The notes: a model not told the origin generated them from the sequence alone. Counted from the first letter of the stretch, positions 45,515 to 54,735 are shown. The stretch is 64,000 nt of DNA from Alistipes sp. (GCA_017937125.1 JAGBEH010000008.1:62001-126000); one strand, 5' to 3'. Translations and numbers: made by a program.

Positions 45515-45656
45515 TGCGTTTTAGGGCGATGGTCTTGCGCGGGAAGAGGGAGCCTTACGAATGAAGAGAGTGCCTTGCATTTATGGCGAGTGGGAACGGC
45601 GCCTTGCGAGTGGCGAGAGTGAGGCGATTGTCTTGCGCGGGAAAAGAGCGTCTTGC
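45497..45656. repeat. Degenerate short-repeat region with eight CTTRC motifs
   Basis: CTTGC or CTTAC starts at 45497, 45513, 45534, 45554, 45574, 45603, 45632 and 45652, mostly about 20 or 29 nt apart, in a G/A-rich background. A longer imperfect copy pair (GTCTTGCGCGGGAA) lies near 45532 and 45630. No coding potential is seen. Confidence 0.55.
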
Positions 45657-45780
45657 GTGTAGAACGGACTTGACTTTCATTTGCGGCGGTCGTCAAGAGA
45701 GACCCCGCCTTTTTATAGGTTCGAAATATTCGGCGGGATTTACGGCAAACTATCTCTGCCGTGCATAAGGTATTTCTTTA

Positions 45781-45930
45781 TAGAAGACTGTCGGCTCGGC
45801 AGGCGCTTGCGGATAAGCGCGTATACTGCCACAATCCGTGGCAGGTTAAATATGTAAACGAGACTTGCCTCACCCAGCGCCCCTCCTCAGGGAGTGACTT
45901 TCGGTGAAACCCGCAGGGCAGCAGGGCATT
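45781..45930. other. Structured intergenic region, candidate non-coding RNA
   Basis: Several hairpins follow each other: GCGCTT/AAGCGC (45803-45820), CTGCCAC/GTGGCAG (45826-45844) and CTCC/GGAG (45883-45894). A tandem GCAGGGCA pair follows (45913-45928). No family, promoter or strand could be assigned. Known riboswitch, 6S, SRP and RNase P signatures were looked for by eye without success. Confidence 0.35.
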
Positions 45931-45980
45931 GGAAGAACGTCAGTGCAAAATCGTATATAATTGCCTAAAGTTTATAATAG

Positions 45981-46898
45981 TTATTCTATATTCGGTGTCT
46001 GCTTGATAAGACTTAGGATATATTCGAGATTTTTCGTGTCGGACACAAAAATCTCATAATCGCCATTTCCCCAATGGCCTATGTTCGACACGTCTCGGGC
46101 TATTTTTTTCGGATCATCCAGTCTCCCCGTCTTGACATTGATATAGATTTTCAATTTGGAGTTCTGAATTTCAATATCGGTAATGTTTCTGTTATCTTTC
46201 TTAAATGCTATATATTGCTTTTGCGGTTTGACCTCTATGCCTTCAACCAAATTAAGAATAGCGGAACGGAAACGCGAATACAATTCGGCGATATTGTCCG
46301 GTTTACCGTTGAGAGCATCGTCTTCCGTATACACTTTGATCTCTTTCGCCACATTCTCCACCTCTTTGCTCTTTTGGGCAATCGGCTTAAAACTTACCGC
46401 ATTCTTGCTTTTCTTAATGGGCGTAACGGCAATCGTCCCATTCTCGAATTGTTTGACGGTCCATAATTCTATGGACAGATCTTTGAAATTCGTTGCACCT
46501 ATCTGAATATCGGTAAAGTCGGTCGAAACGAATGCCACCCGCGATTGCGACCAATCCACATCCTGACGTCTCAATTTCCTGTTCAAGGATTCATTGTATT
46601 CGACTATGAACTCCGCCCGGTTTTGCAGCATCAGGTTCAGGTATGTTATACCTTGGTCGAAGACACTGACATTTCGATCCCGCTTATATTCAATGATTAT
46701 AAATGCATTGATTTGTGGGTCGAAAGCAAGGGTGTCGATACGTTTATCCTTAATCTGGAATTCGGATTTTACAAATTCCAGATTCATAACGGTCGGGAGA
46801 TTCTGCTCGAACAATTTCTGAATCTCTTTTTCCAACTTAAACGGTTTCTCCTTAACTTGGGAAACGACATTGCCGTTTCCGATTTTGTACAGTATCAT
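45981..46898 (-). CDS. PD-(D/E)XK nuclease-like protein with DUF5655-type C-terminal domain
   Basis: 305 residues. The N-terminal half has the nuclease core arrangement: RIDTLAFD (D55), then IIIEYK (E70, K72), then a Gln in FDQGITYL (Q82). This fits a PD-(D/E)XK endonuclease fold of the NucS/DUF91 kind. The C-terminal part (about 200-305), with KKIARDVSNIGHWGNGDYEIFV, resembles DUF5655, a domain found with such nucleases. It probably binds or cuts DNA; a defence or repair role is inference. The gene is markedly more A+T-rich than its neighbours, stands alone between a tRNA-side repeat region and efp, and is likely acquired. Confidence 0.75.
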   Translation of the reverse strand: MILYKIGNGNVVSQVKEKPFKLEKEIQKLFEQNLPTVMNLEFVKSEFQIKDKRIDTLAFDPQINAFIIIEYKRDRNVSVFDQGITYLNLMLQNRAEFIVEYNESLNRKLRRQDVDWSQSRVAFVSTDFTDIQIGATNFKDLSIELWTVKQFENGTIAVTPIKKSKNAVSFKPIAQKSKEVENVAKEIKVYTEDDALNGKPDNIAELYSRFRSAILNLVEGIEVKPQKQYIAFKKDNRNITDIEIQNSKLKIYINVKTGRLDDPKKIARDVSNIGHWGNGDYEIFVSDTKNLEYILSLIKQTPNIE

Positions 46899-46918
46899 AT
46901 CGACTCCTCCTATTTTTA

Positions 46919-46949
46919 CAAAAATAATAATTTATCCCGAATTATCAAA
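46919..46949 (-). promoter_or_regulatory. Promoter of the PD-(D/E)XK gene
   Basis: On the minus strand TTTG (46949-46946) and TATTTTTG (46926-46919) are 19 nt apart, an exact consensus. The stretch 46950-47166 shows no gene or other element that can be supported. Confidence 0.8.
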
Positions 46950-47166
46950 TACCGTTCTTCGGTCGGGACGGATTTAGCCCGACTCCACCGACATACGGGT
47001 TCCGCTCCCCATAGGCACAAACGCAAAACCGTAACGAACGCATATCCGAAACAGACGGACAATATGGCCCGACAATACATTTTCGAGGACCGTCCAAAAC
47101 ACATCGAGACGAGTTACATCCCGCAGCCCCGAAAGCTCGCGGAACAACACCCGTGCGGAGTATCGC

Positions 47167-47204
47167 AAAAAAAATCTGCCGACCTGAAAATCGGCAGATT
47201 TTTT
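47167..47204. terminator. Bidirectional terminator downstream of efp
   Basis: A 12-bp stem AAAATCTGCCGA/TCGGCAGATTTT (47171-47202) with A-run and T-run on its two sides. It lies about 135 nt after the efp stop. Confidence 0.8.
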
Positions 47205-47340
47205 CGATTACAAAGACATTTGCGGAATCGTCGTCCGATGCGCGGAGCGCGACGCCGACCGTACTTTGCATCCCGTGTCGGACCGCTTTGCGGCGAACAG
47301 GCCCGAAAGCCGTATGCGCCCGCTGCGGCCGCCCGAGAAT

Positions 47341-47913
47341 TTACTTTATACGCTCATAGTATTCGCGGGTACGGGTATCGACACGGATCTTGTCGCCCGT
47401 ATTGATAAACAACGGCACCTTGATGGTAGCTCCCGTATTCACCGTCGCAGGCTTCAGAGAGTTGGTAGACGCCGTATCGCCCTTGATACCCGGCTCGGTG
47501 TATGTGACCTCCATATCCACAATCGGCGGCAGCTCGGCCGAAAGCACGACCTCCTTGTCGGTGTGGAACATAACCTCGACGATTTGGCCGTCGGCCATCA
47601 GGTCGTAGTTGTTGATGAGGTTCTTGTCGATGTTGATCTCCTCGAAAGTCTCGCAGTGCATAAAGTGGGCGCCCAAATCATCCTCGTAGGTGAACTGATA
47701 GGGGCGACGCTCGACGCGCACCTGCTCGATCTTCTGGCTTACGGACGAAAAAGTGTTTTCGAGAACTCGCCCGTTCTCGAGATTCTTGAGCTTCGAGCGG
47801 ACGAATGCCGGGCCCTTGCCCGGTTTGCAGTGCTGGAAATCGACAACGAGAAAAGTCTTGCCGTCCATTTCGATGCACATACCGATTTTAATATCAGCGG
47901 CTGTAATAGTCAT
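47341..47913 (-). CDS. efp: Translation elongation factor P
   Basis: 190 residues with three beta-barrel domains. It relieves ribosome stalling at polyproline. The domain I tip loop reads CKPGKGPAF, with a Lys at the position modified in many bacteria. Domain III ends in GDKIRVDTRTREYYERIK, the typical EF-P C-terminus. No modification genes are adjacent. Confidence 0.97.
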   Translation of the reverse strand: MTITAADIKIGMCIEMDGKTFLVVDFQHCKPGKGPAFVRSKLKNLENGRVLENTFSSVSQKIEQVRVERRPYQFTYEDDLGAHFMHCETFEEINIDKNLINNYDLMADGQIVEVMFHTDKEVVLSAELPPIVDMEVTYTEPGIKGDTASTNSLKPATVNTGATIKVPLFINTGDKIRVDTRTREYYERIK

Positions 47914-47953
47914 AAATAATTATATATTTTGGTGTTTTATCGAAATTTCGATG

Positions 47954-47961
47954 CAAAAATA
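47954..47961 (-). promoter_or_regulatory. -7 element of efp
   Basis: TATTTTTG on the minus strand, 40 nt before the start; no clear -33 match. Confidence 0.45.
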
Positions 47962-48016
47962 CAAAAAAGTATCGAAACCGCGCAGATTAACGCAAAAAAT
48001 CGCAAAACCGTCACCG

Positions 48017-50101
48017 TCAATCCAATCGGACATCGATAGAGGCACCCTCGCGGATATTGTGGACGGCAGGGCGTTTCCCGCGCTGCGCGACCGTCACGCG
48101 CAACCGTCCCGCCCCGATGCGCTCCACTTCGATATCGAAGTCGGAATCGAAGGCTTTAATGCGACGCAGCGCCATTACGTTCCATTTCGACGGCATTCGG
48201 GGTGTCAAATCGAAACGCCGCAGCCCCGTGGGGCGAATGCCGAACATACCCTCGGTAAATACGCGGCAATACAGCCCGCATTCGGCTGAAAGATGGCTGC
48301 AACCTCCCTCGGGATATGCTTCGACGGGATACGGAACGTGGTCGCCGAGCAAACGGCGCACGGAATAGTTCTCGAGATGGGGCTGCGCACGGTCGGCAAA
48401 CCCTGCGATATACGCACCCCGCAAGGCATAGAGAGTGGCCCTGTCCCAGAATGTCGCCGAGCCCTGTTCGGTGAGGATACCGTCGTCGGTCATCATTTCG
48501 GGACCGAAAAGGGCGTCCACGGTCTGCTCCGCACGGTCGAAAATACCCGCAATCAACGGCATACATATCCACGACCGCAGCAAGGTATTCCCATCGTAGT
48601 AGCGGTAGGTGTCGTATCCGCAGACACGGGCGCCGAAATACCGCTCGATGACGTCGCGCATACGTTCCGTTTCACGCTCGTAAGACGCCAGCAGCTTACG
48701 GTCGGCGCCGATCTCCCGACCTAACATTACGGCCGAAATCAGCGCATCGTAGTAGAGCGTCGAGGTACACAGGTTGGCATCGCCCGACGGGAACCGCTCT
48801 TCGAGTTCGTCCGTATCGGAGGCTATGGCGCCGTCGGCATTGCTCTGCCGCCGCGTGAACTCCAGACACCACTCTATAAGCGGCCACAATTCTTCGGCCA
48901 CGGCACGCCTGCCGCTCGCCAGCGCATAACGCGCCGCACCGTATGCCACCATCGTACCGTCGCCGCGATCGCCTTTCCACGAAAAGGCATCGTCGCCCTC
49001 GGCGATAATCGAGCTCGGCAGCGGCCGCCCCTCGTCGTTCATATAGCGCGCAAAGTGGCGGAACGTATTCATCGAAGCCGAGTCGGCCTTGCCGTATCCC
49101 GTAAACGGAAAAAACGGATTGATATACTCGGCCTCGTCGTTGGTCCACATCGCCGCATAGAACCGCTCGCCGCCGGGCGAGTGCATAAGTCCGCCCTTGG
49201 TGCGGAAGATGCTCTCGGAGCCGCGAATCTTGGCATAGCGGAACGCCGTATTAAGGACACTGTCGGGCGTCTCCAACAGCAGGGAGGCATCGACAGCTTC
49301 GGCTATGAACGCCTTGCGTGCCGCATATTCGGCCGCGACGTCTACATCCGACGGCGACTCCGAAGTACGGTACGCCCGATACACGGCCGCGAACTCAGCC
49401 GTCTGTCCCGATTCGAGACGATAGGTGCCGCACCCGTCCGTATCGCAACGCACGACATAACTGCCGTCCACCCCTTTCGACGCATCCGTGGTTATCACAC
49501 GTGAATATTCGGGAATGAAGAGCGTCACCTCCCTGTCCGAAAGATTCCTTATCTCGAAACACTCGCATACCGCGGGCAGCGCAGCGGATGCGAAGTATGT
49601 ACGCCGCACCGCAATCCGCGGATTGCGCGGGCGAACGCGTTTCTCCCACAGGCGGTCGTGCTTGGCTATGAACTCGGAGCATACGCTGAACGCTCCGTCG
49701 ATCTCAACCTTTTCGACACGCTCGTCCGAGAGCGGGAATCCGTTCACGCATACGGCAGCCAGAGGGTCCGACGCGAAACAGTGGGACAGCGACGCGTGGG
49801 TATCATTGGGCAGTGTACGCAACATAGGAAACACAATCGTACGCTCGGCGATGAAGCCGTACTGCGGGTCCACGCCCCAACGCAGCACGGTCGATACCTG
49901 CTCGCCGCTCATCTCCATATGGTCGTAATGGGGAATGAAGGTCTCGGCTACGGTCATCGTCAAAGATTTGCCGCCGTCGGTAATCTTCCAACGGGGCGCG
50001 GCGGCCGAGGCCGACATCGCGGAAACGGCAGAAAAAAGACATACCGCAGCCGCACATACCGTAGCGCAGACATACGGACGGCGACTGACGCACGACGGCA
50101 T
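48017..50101 (-). CDS. Six-hairpin glycosidase-like secreted protein
   Basis: 694 residues from ATG 50101, which overlaps the upstream deacetylase stop (ATGA); an ATG nine codons earlier is less likely. A signal peptide (about 1-35) is followed by a beta-sandwich (about 40-260), then a predicted (alpha/alpha)6 barrel (about 270-600) containing MWTNDEAEYINPFFPFTGY, SWKGDRGDGTMVAYG and PSGDANLCTSTLYY, read in segments. A C-terminal beta region follows. This is the layout of six-hairpin glycosidases (GH63, GH65, GH95-like superfamily). The exact family and substrate are not recognised. Confidence 0.7.
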   Translation of the reverse strand: MPSCVSRRPYVCATVCAAAVCLFSAVSAMSASAAAPRWKITDGGKSLTMTVAETFIPHYDHMEMSGEQVSTVLRWGVDPQYGFIAERTIVFPMLRTLPNDTHASLSHCFASDPLAAVCVNGFPLSDERVEKVEIDGAFSVCSEFIAKHDRLWEKRVRPRNPRIAVRRTYFASAALPAVCECFEIRNLSDREVTLFIPEYSRVITTDASKGVDGSYVVRCDTDGCGTYRLESGQTAEFAAVYRAYRTSESPSDVDVAAEYAARKAFIAEAVDASLLLETPDSVLNTAFRYAKIRGSESIFRTKGGLMHSPGGERFYAAMWTNDEAEYINPFFPFTGYGKADSASMNTFRHFARYMNDEGRPLPSSIIAEGDDAFSWKGDRGDGTMVAYGAARYALASGRRAVAEELWPLIEWCLEFTRRQSNADGAIASDTDELEERFPSGDANLCTSTLYYDALISAVMLGREIGADRKLLASYERETERMRDVIERYFGARVCGYDTYRYYDGNTLLRSWICMPLIAGIFDRAEQTVDALFGPEMMTDDGILTEQGSATFWDRATLYALRGAYIAGFADRAQPHLENYSVRRLLGDHVPYPVEAYPEGGCSHLSAECGLYCRVFTEGMFGIRPTGLRRFDLTPRMPSKWNVMALRRIKAFDSDFDIEVERIGAGRLRVTVAQRGKRPAVHNIREGASIDVRLD

Positions 50102-50712
50102 CACAACTCTATCGCCTTGCATTTCCATCCCTTTTTCTTAATGAATTCCAGCGTGCGCGGAAGCGCATAGCTCATATTTCTGAACGATTTCTCGCTGTCG
50201 TGGAAAACGACTATCGACCCCGCCGTCAGCTCGTCGATGACATTATGCAGGCACTTGCGCGGAGAGAGAAAACGGTTGTAGTCGCGCGAGATTATTGTCC
50301 ACATAACTATTTTGTAGCGTTTGGCCACGGCGCGCATCTGCGACGGCGTGACACGTGCATACGGCGGGCGGAACAGGTCGCTGCACAGGATGTCGTTGGC
50401 GAAATCGACATCCTCGATATAACGTTCCAAAGGCATTCCCCACCCTTTCTGATGCGAATACGTATGATTGCCTATCTTATGCCCCGCCTCCACGATTTTT
50501 CGGTAGAGGTCGGGATAGAGTTCGGCATTCTTGCCGAGGACGAAGAACGTGGCTTTCGCATCGTATTTGTCGAGCGTGGCCAGTATCCACTCGGTGATGC
50601 CGGGCGTCGGGCCGTCGTCGAACGTAAGGAATACGGCCTCGGGATCCCTGATTTCCCACACCGTATCGGAGACGAAGCGTCCGAATAATTTAGGCAAAAA
50701 CTTAAGTCTCAT
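50101..50712 (-). CDS. Polysaccharide deacetylase (CE4, NodB-like)
   Basis: 203 residues. NodB motifs: TFDDGP (30-35; catalytic and metal Asp), HTYSH (about 83-87; metal His pair), RPPYAR (about 115-120) and the later VVFHDS (His). It removes N- or O-acetyl groups from cell-wall or exported glycans. The N-terminus has no clear signal peptide. Translationally coupled to the glycosidase-like gene, it may act in the same glycan pathway (inference). Confidence 0.92.
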   Translation of the reverse strand: MRLKFLPKLFGRFVSDTVWEIRDPEAVFLTFDDGPTPGITEWILATLDKYDAKATFFVLGKNAELYPDLYRKIVEAGHKIGNHTYSHQKGWGMPLERYIEDVDFANDILCSDLFRPPYARVTPSQMRAVAKRYKIVMWTIISRDYNRFLSPRKCLHNVIDELTAGSIVVFHDSEKSFRNMSYALPRTLEFIKKKGWKCKAIEL

Positions 50713-50735
50713 AACCCGAATAATTGCTTTTCAGG

Positions 50736-50743
50736 CAAATGTA
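50736..50743 (-). promoter_or_regulatory. -7 element of the deacetylase-glycosidase operon
   Basis: TACATTTG on the minus strand, 23 nt before ATG 50712; no -33 match. Confidence 0.45.
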
Positions 50744-50761
50744 GTCATTTTTAGCCATAAA

Positions 50762-50793
50762 TTTCCGTATCCGGCGAATAATATTTATATTTG
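50762..50793 (+). promoter_or_regulatory. Promoter of the DUF4837 gene
   Basis: TATATTTG (50786-50793) with TTTC (one mismatch) 20 nt upstream. Confidence 0.6.
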
Positions 50794-50823
50794 CGAAAAC
50801 GGGATAACCTACAAACGAGACAT

Positions 50824-51879
50824 ATGAAAAAGATCACGAACACCGCCGCGGCAATCGCCGTTGCCGTCATCGCCGCTTTCGCGAGCGGATGCGACGCTTT
50901 CCATAAGTTGTCGAACGAGCGCGCCAACACCGCGCAGGGCACTCCGTACGAACTCATAGTAGTCTGCAACACCGCAGTCTGGGACGGGGCCGCAGGCGAC
51001 ACGCTGCGCGCCATACTGCGACAGCCCGTGCCCGCAATCAACCAGACGGAGCCGCTGTTCGACGTAATGCGCGTAACGCCCGACGGGTTCAAGAATGTCA
51101 TAACCCGCCACCGCAACATACTGAAAGTGCTGGAAGATCCGGCCGTCGAGCCTGCCATAGGCGTACAGTACGACGTTGCGGCACATCCCCAGACGGTGAT
51201 ACTGATACAGGGGCCCGACGAACGCTCGTTGGCAGATTACATATCCGAGAACCGCGACAACCTGCTTTACGTGCTCGAGAAATCGGAGCGCGACCGCACC
51301 CTGGAATTCGCCGCCAAGCACTCGGAAAAGGCGCTCAACGAAGCCATACGCAACGAATTCGGCATCACGATGAAGGTACCCAAGGGGTACACCCTGCGGA
51401 ATCGCCGCGACGATTTCATCTGGGCATCCTACGAGCTGCCGATGGCAAGTCAGGGATTCTTCATATACTCGTATCCCTACGACGGGCCGAAATCGCTCTC
51501 GCCCGAGGCCCTCACCGCAGCCCGCAACAAGTTCGCGGCTCTGATACCCGGACCCTCGGACGGCTCGTATATGACCACGTTCTCAGAATATGCACCCGAC
51601 CACCGCGCCATACGGATCGGCGGACGTCTGTGGATAGAGATGCGCGGATTATGGGATGTCGCCAACGACTTTATGGGCGGTCCGTTCGTCAGCTACTCCA
51701 CCGTGGATACCGCGACGAACCGCGTAGTGACGCTCGACTGCTATGTATATTCGCCCAAGAACGGCAAGCGCAACTATCTGCGGGCGCTCGAGCACTTAGT
51801 GTATCTCATAGATTTCCCGCAGGACGGGGCGAAGGCGGCGGCGGAGAAAACCGCATCGCCCGAACCGCAGGCGAATTAG
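50824..51879 (+). CDS. DUF4837 family lipoprotein
   Basis: 351 residues from ATG 50824, the start of a lipoprotein signal (FASGC, C23). Residues about 40-340 match the Bacteroidetes DUF4837 pattern: GTPYELIVVCNTAVWDG, LFDVMRVTP, NRRDDFIWASYELP and a C-terminal RNYLRALEHLVY. The function of the family is unknown. It is predicted to be lipid-anchored in the envelope. It converges on the outer-membrane barrel gene with a 15-nt gap. Confidence 0.85.
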   Translation: MKKITNTAAAIAVAVIAAFASGCDAFHKLSNERANTAQGTPYELIVVCNTAVWDGAAGDTLRAILRQPVPAINQTEPLFDVMRVTPDGFKNVITRHRNILKVLEDPAVEPAIGVQYDVAAHPQTVILIQGPDERSLADYISENRDNLLYVLEKSERDRTLEFAAKHSEKALNEAIRNEFGITMKVPKGYTLRNRRDDFIWASYELPMASQGFFIYSYPYDGPKSLSPEALTAARNKFAALIPGPSDGSYMTTFSEYAPDHRAIRIGGRLWIEMRGLWDVANDFMGGPFVSYSTVDTATNRVVTLDCYVYSPKNGKRNYLRALEHLVYLIDFPQDGAKAAAEKTASPEPQAN

Positions 51880-51894
51880 CCCGTATCCGAAATA

Positions 51895-52512
51895 TCAGAA
51901 CAGGAAGCCCGCGGAAAGGCTCCAGCGTATGTGTCGGCCGACCGAAACCCGTTTCGTCTCGCCGTGGGAGGTCATCATATTTGCCGTCGAGGCTTTCGGG
52001 TAGCCCGTAATGCGCGCATCGATGATAAATCTGCGTATATTGACGCCGACGCCGCCCATAATGCCTACGTCGGAATCGTTGAACTTGACTTTCAGCAGTG
52101 TCGGAGCATTGCTTTTCTCGCTGTGCGCCACACGAAAGGCCACGCCGCCGAACAGACGCACGGGACCTGCATTCAGACCTATCTCCAACGGTATTTCGAT
52201 ACGGTTGGCGTGTATCTTCACGTCGCGCCGACCGACACCGCTCTCGGAATACAGGAACCCGTATCCCGTACGGCTGAACTCGAACTCGGTCTGCAAATGC
52301 AGATGACGCGTTATGTTCAGGCGTCCGACCAATGCGGTTTCGAATCCAGCCTTGGTGTTTCCGTGCAGTACGGAACCGCGCGTAAAGACCGCATTGCCCA
52401 TAGAGTAATCGACGAGATTGACACCCGCACGGATACCGAACCTGAAACGCTGCGCATATGAGGACATACATATGCACAAGAGCAAAAACAGAGTAAAAAA
52501 TATTCTTTTCAT
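51895..52512 (-). CDS. Outer-membrane beta-barrel (PorT-like) protein
   Basis: 205 residues from ATG 52512, the start of a signal peptide (MKRIFFTLFLLLCICMSSYAQ). The mature part is alternating strands with FRFGIRAGVNLVDY at the N-terminus and a C-terminal aromatic strand ending GFLF. This fits the small porin-like/PorT barrel family (about eight strands). The specific role is unknown. Confidence 0.8.
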   Translation of the reverse strand: MKRIFFTLFLLLCICMSSYAQRFRFGIRAGVNLVDYSMGNAVFTRGSVLHGNTKAGFETALVGRLNITRHLHLQTEFEFSRTGYGFLYSESGVGRRDVKIHANRIEIPLEIGLNAGPVRLFGGVAFRVAHSEKSNAPTLLKVKFNDSDVGIMGGVGVNIRRFIIDARITGYPKASTANMMTSHGETKRVSVGRHIRWSLSAGFLF

Positions 52513-52682
52513 AGACGGATAATTACGGTTAATGCCATACGGCACGGGAGGCGGCGCAACATCCGTGCCACCCGACCGCAGTATAATCGCGTCCGTACGA
52601 CACATTTTACGATACGTATCTTACAAGGCAGGCGCACCCGCGCACATGACGCGCACGCGAGCTCAAATTTTCGACCGAAAAG

Positions 52683-52713
52683 TTTGGTTATCGGGAAAAA
52701 ATCACTATCTTTG
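52683..52713 (+). promoter_or_regulatory. Promoter of greA
   Basis: TTTG (52683-52686) and TATCTTTG (52706-52713) are 19 nt apart, an exact consensus, 74 nt before greA. Confidence 0.85.
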
Positions 52714-52787
52714 CAATAGTAACATTTTGGGATTCCGATTTCTTGACGGGGAGTCGGAGTTCTTAATTTTTTTGTGTAAATTAAATT

Positions 52788-53264
52788 ATGGCAAAAGAGA
52801 TTATTTACCTGACGGCAGAGGGTTACAAGAAGCTGAAAGACGATCTCGACCATATGCGTTCGGTCGAGCGTCCCGCAATCTCGGCGGCTATTGCCGAAGC
52901 ACGCGACAAGGGAGACCTGTCGGAGAATGCGGAGTACGATGCAGCACGCGAAGCACAAGGCATTCTCGAGATGCGCATAGCCAAACTCGAAGATACGCTC
53001 GCGAATGCGCGCATAATAGACGAGTCCAAAATCGACAAGAGCAGAGTTCAGATACTCAGCAAGGTAACGCTTCTGAACCACAACAACGGCAAAGAGGTGT
53101 GCTATACCATCGTCTCCGAAAACGAGGCGAACCTGCGCGAAGGCAAGCTCGCGATCGGCACCCCCATAGCCAAAGCGCTGCTCGGCAAAAAGGCGGGAGA
53201 TGTCGTCGAAGTGACCGTACCCGCAGGCGTACTGAAGTTCGAAATAAAGGATATTTCGATATAA
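52788..53264 (+). CDS. greA: Transcription elongation factor GreA
   Basis: 158 residues. An N-terminal coiled coil (about 1-75) carries the acidic tip in DKGDLSENAEYDAAREAQ, read in part. A C-terminal FKBP-like domain has PIAKALLGKKAGDVVEV. It stimulates RNA cleavage by backtracked RNA polymerase. It is monocistronic. Confidence 0.97.
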   Translation: MAKEIIYLTAEGYKKLKDDLDHMRSVERPAISAAIAEARDKGDLSENAEYDAAREAQGILEMRIAKLEDTLANARIIDESKIDKSRVQILSKVTLLNHNNGKEVCYTIVSENEANLREGKLAIGTPIAKALLGKKAGDVVEVTVPAGVLKFEIKDISI

Positions 53265-53276
53265 TCCGTACGGTGC

Positions 53277-53318
53277 AAAAAAACGCCCCCGCTGCATAAT
53301 GCAGCGGGGGCGTTTTTT
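53277..53318. terminator. Bidirectional terminator between greA and mdh
   Basis: A GC-rich stem ACGCCCCCGCTGCA/TGCAGCGGGGGCGT with A-run before and T-run after, usable from both convergent genes. Confidence 0.92.
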
Positions 53319-53338
53319 CAATCGCAGGCGACGTCGGT

Positions 53339-54280
53339 TCAGATCGCCTTGATTTCGTGCAGGATATTGTTCACCTTGCGGACAGCGGCAGCCGATGCCT
53401 CGAACTTCTCGCTCTCCTCCTTGGTGAGGTCGATCTTGACGATCTTCTCGATACCCTTCTTGCCGATGATTGCGGGAACGCCGATGCAGATGTCATTCTG
53501 GCCGTACTCGCCCTCGAGATAGCAGCTGCAAGGGATCATACGCTTCTGGTCTTTGAGTATCGACTCTACGACCGACGACGAAGCGGCACCCGGTGCATAC
53601 CAGGCCGACGTTCCGAGCAGACCCGTAAGGGTGGCTCCGCCTACCATAGTATCGGCAGCGACCTGCTCCAGTTTCTTTTTCGACAGGAACTGGGTTACGG
53701 GCACGCCCTTTATGGTAGCTTTCGTAACGAGCGGTATCATCGTAGTATCGCCGTGACCACCGATAACCATACCCTCGATGTCGTGGATATTGGCACCCGA
53801 CGCCTTCGACAGATAGCAGCGGAAACGCGACGAGTCGAGCGCACCGCCCATACCGATGATGCGGTTTTTGGGTAGCCCCGTAGCCTTGAGCGTAAGGTAG
53901 GTCATCGTATCCATCGGGTTCGAAACGATAAGGAAGATAGCCTTGGGCGAATACTTGATAACGCTCTCGACGACGCTCTTCACGATATTGGCGTTGGTGC
54001 CTATCAGCTCCTCGCGCGTCATACCCGGTTTGCGGGGAATACCCGAAGTGATGATAACGACATCCGAGTTGGCGCTCTTCTTATAATCGTTGGTCACACC
54101 GACAAGTTTCGTCTTGAAATCCATCGTGGCCGATGCCTGGAACATATCGAGCATCTTACCCTCGGAGAGGCCTTCCTTGATGTCGAGCAACACGATCTCG
54201 TCCGCAACTTCGCGGATTGCCATTACCTGCGCACAGGTAGCACCTACGGCACCTGCGCCTACAACTGTAACTTTTGACAT
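53339..54280 (-). CDS. mdh: Malate dehydrogenase
   Basis: 313 residues, LDH-like MDH class. It has the NAD-binding VVGAGAVGATCAQ (5-17), DVVIITSGIPRKPGMTREEL (substrate Arg residues in the mobile loop), VSNPMDTMTYL, and the catalytic His in MVIGGHGDTTM. It interconverts malate and oxaloacetate. gcvH ends 43 nt upstream on the same strand, so the two may be co-transcribed. Confidence 0.97.
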   Translation of the reverse strand: MSKVTVVGAGAVGATCAQVMAIREVADEIVLLDIKEGLSEGKMLDMFQASATMDFKTKLVGVTNDYKKSANSDVVIITSGIPRKPGMTREELIGTNANIVKSVVESVIKYSPKAIFLIVSNPMDTMTYLTLKATGLPKNRIIGMGGALDSSRFRCYLSKASGANIHDIEGMVIGGHGDTTMIPLVTKATIKGVPVTQFLSKKKLEQVAADTMVGGATLTGLLGTSAWYAPGAASSSVVESILKDQKRMIPCSCYLEGEYGQNDICIGVPAIIGKKGIEKIVKIDLTKEESEKFEASAAAVRKVNNILHEIKAI

Positions 54281-54323
54281 AATATTTGTTTTTTAAGCAT
54301 TGAAAATCCTCGTTCCGTTATGC

Positions 54324-54701
54324 CTATCCTATGAGTTCGGCATACTGTTCGGCTGTCAGCAGGGCGTCGTATTCCGACGGCTCGGCGATTTTGACCTTCA
54401 CCAGCCATCCCTCGCCGTACGGGTCCTTGTTCACGAGCGACGAATCGGCGTCCACCGCTTCGTTCATCTCGACGATCTCACCGCCCATAGGCAGGAAAGC
54501 GTCGCTCACGGTCTTCACCGCCTCGATGGTCCCGAAGACGTCGCCCGCAGCGAGCGTCTCGCCCACGGTAGGTACGTCGATGAAAACGATGTCGCCCAAC
54601 TGGCTCTGGGCAAAGTCGGTAATGCCGACATATGCAAATCCGCCCTCTATACGGCACCATTCGTGGTCGTTAGAGTACTTCAAGTTCGAAGGTACGTTCA
54701 T
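54324..54701 (-). CDS. gcvH: Glycine cleavage system H protein
   Basis: 125 residues. The lipoyl-carrying Lys is in [11 protein letters not shown] (about 58-68). [10 protein letters not shown] near the start and [10 protein letters not shown] near the end are typical. It shuttles aminomethyl groups in glycine cleavage. The other gcv genes are not in the window. Confidence 0.96.
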   Translation of the reverse strand: MNVPSNLKYSNDHEWCRIEGGFAYVGITDFAQSQLGDIVFIDVPTVGETLAAGDVFGTIEAVKTVSDAFLPMGGEIVEMNEAVDADSSLVNKDPYGEGWLVKVKIAEPSEYDALLTAEQYAELIG

Positions 54702-54735
54702 AAACTGTGATTTTAATTATTCTCTGTTCGCAATG

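Noticed and set aside
45781-45930. Riboswitch, 6S, SRP or RNase P RNA
   Set aside because: None of the conserved core sequences of these RNAs was found on either strand, so only a generic structured region is reported.
46545-47405. Plus-strand frame of 286 codons
   Set aside because: It runs antisense through the nuclease-like gene, then through a terminator and the end of efp. The middle piece beginning MARQYIFED has no recognisable homology.
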